Shown piece after piece: positions 4,675 to 5,496 of a stretch of 5,496 bases of DNA; within the stretch, counting starts at the first letter, position 1, and every line of letters starts with the position of its first letter. The DNA lies in assembly GCA_964617995.1 (NCBI GenBank), contig CAZTXD010000191.1, positions 1 through 5,496 of the forward strand, read 5' to 3'. Source of the stretch: CAZTXD01 sp964617995. GTDB taxonomy: Bacteria; Actinomycetota; Acidimicrobiia; Spongiisociales; ZC4RG35. The notes under the pieces are model-generated. The model did no database searches, was not told the DNA's origin, and worked only from the letters and a program-made list of their open reading frames with translations. The position numbers and the translations under genes were made by a program.

Positions 4675-5496
4675 TTACGGCAGGAAGCCAGTGATGAATG
4701 TCAGATCATCGGGTTGGTCGATGCGATACGCACCGCCGATACCGGCACAGTTGCCATTGAGCCCAAACGAGGTGACCCCGACGATGGTGTGGGTTCCAAA
4801 GATAAGGCTCGGCCCTCCAGAATCCCCAAAGCAGGTTCCGCCGTTGGCCGCATCGCCGCTCAACACGAACGCCTGATCCGGATTGAGGCTCCCGATACCA
4901 GCCACACCCTCAGTGTCGACGATCATCAGATCGGCCTTGAGACGATCCAAATCATCCTGCAATTTCACCGGACCGAAGACCGGATTGAGGACGATCTCTT
5001 GGAGCCCGTAACCGACCGCGGTGATGGTGGCGTCCGGATTGTTGCGACCCCTTCCCAGAGTGTCCACCACGCCTTGTGGCGGCAACTGAGCAAAGAGGCC
5101 AGGGTCGAATCCCCCCTCGCCCAGGATCACCACGCCAACGTCGAACAGAAAGAAGGCGTCGTTGTCGAACTGGGGATGGGTATGGGTCGATGCCATCTCC
5201 ACAGAGTTCGGTCCAGGGAATGGGTATTCGCCGGTCCCACCGTCCGGATGAAACTGGTCGACATCCTCCTGGAAGTAGACCCTGCCTCCGACAGTGTCGA
5301 AAGTGCAGTGGCCGGCGGTGACGAATACCGTTTCTGAAATCAGCGATCCGCTGCACCGGTGAGTAGGTACTGCGATGTCTGGGGTGTCCGGATCGTCATC
5401 GTGGTCTTGCAACGTGTCGAACACTGCCAACCCGACGTAGGGGTGGGCTCCGCCATCGGGCTCACCGTCGGTGATCGCCGAGGCGGGTACTGCCAC
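4675..5496 (-). CDS. Secreted trypsin/chymotrypsin-fold serine protease (S1 family), 5' end missing
   Basis: The visible 273 residues end at TAA 4677-4675 and run off the right edge. The GTG at 5496 is probably an internal Val of a signal peptide. Numbering from it, VPASA looks like a signal-peptidase site, and the mature chain would begin ITDGEP at residue 8. The fold's landmarks are all present: CSGSLISETVFVTAGHC with catalytic His63, DVGVVILG with catalytic Asp119, GGTCFGDSGGP with nucleophile Ser226, and disulfide pairs expected at Cys48-Cys64 and Cys222-Cys250. The residue equivalent to trypsin Asp189 is Gly220, so cleavage after Arg/Lys is unlikely and a chymotrypsin- or elastase-like preference is more probable. 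An acidic insert (DHDDDPDTPD) before the first Cys could bind calcium. It acts outside the cell, probably in nutrition or processing. Codon use is less GC-rich than in the CHAT/sigma genes, suggesting separate origin or expression. No link to the CHAT module is evident. Confidence 0.92.
   Translation of the reverse strand: MAVPASAITDGEPDGGAHPYVGLAVFDTLQDHDDDPDTPDIAVPTHRCSGSLISETVFVTAGHCTFDTVGGRVYFQEDVDQFHPDGGTGEYPFPGPNSVEMASTHTHPQFDNDAFFLFDVGVVILGEGGFDPGLFAQLPPQGVVDTLGRGRNNPDATITAVGYGLQEIVLNPVFGPVKLQDDLDRLKADLMIVDTEGVAGIGSLNPDQAFVLSGDAANGGTCFGDSGGPSLIFGTHTIVGVTSFGLNGNCAGIGGAYRIDQPDDLTFITGFLP

Noticed and set aside
4576..5337. Plus-strand 253-residue frame opposite the serine protease
   Set aside because: Antisense to a protease with complete triad and disulfides; the text is a shadow without motifs.
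1..5496. CRISPR array or cas genes, looked for because TPR-CHAT proteins occur in type III-E systems
   Set aside because: No spaced direct repeats of 25-40 bp and no Cas-like frame in the window; the resemblance is limited to the protease-sigma arrangement.

Overview
The window is GC-rich bacterial DNA with dense coding, heavy use of G/C third positions, Shine-Dalgarno-led and apparently leaderless starts side by side, and gene families frequent in Actinobacteria. A high-GC actinobacterium, possibly of the Acidimicrobiia, is the best guess. No rRNA or other taxonomic marker is present, so this is an inference from style.

Positions 1-4140 form one gene neighbourhood. On the minus strand, 1-317 is the 5' part of a gene whose visible N-terminal domain resembles the leader region of subtilisin-like (S8) peptidases found beside CHAT proteases; its catalytic part would lie outside the window. 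Divergent from it, after 72 bp, is a large TPR-CHAT protein (390-3026): a caspase/separase-clan cysteine protease with its His-Cys dyad intact. After 101 bp comes an ECF-like sigma factor (3128-3700). Overlapping its stop by ATGA is a 147-residue protein of unknown function (3697-4140), with a helical N-terminus and a beta-rich C-terminus. The CHAT gene and the sigma gene each have TAGNNT exactly 8 bases before the ATG and no Shine-Dalgarno, which suggests two matching leaderless promoters.

The set (TPR-CHAT protease, dedicated sigma factor, small co-translated partner, second protease) looks like a sensing-proteolysis-transcription module. It recalls the TPR-CHAT/Csx30/sigma arrangement of type III-E CRISPR systems, but no CRISPR or nuclease is visible here. 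A plausible scheme is that the TPR arm senses a partner, CHAT cleaves a target, and the sigma factor, held or tuned by its small partner, transcribes the locus. The sequence does not prove this.

Positions 4141-4674 are a 534-bp stretch without a convincing gene. It starts with a 7-bp tandem repeat, may hold a decayed coding fragment, and has several strong inverted repeats. Positions 4675-5496 (minus strand, 5' end cut by the window) encode a secreted chymotrypsin-fold serine protease with a complete His-Asp-Ser triad. Its codon use is less GC-biased than the module's, so it is probably a separate unit.
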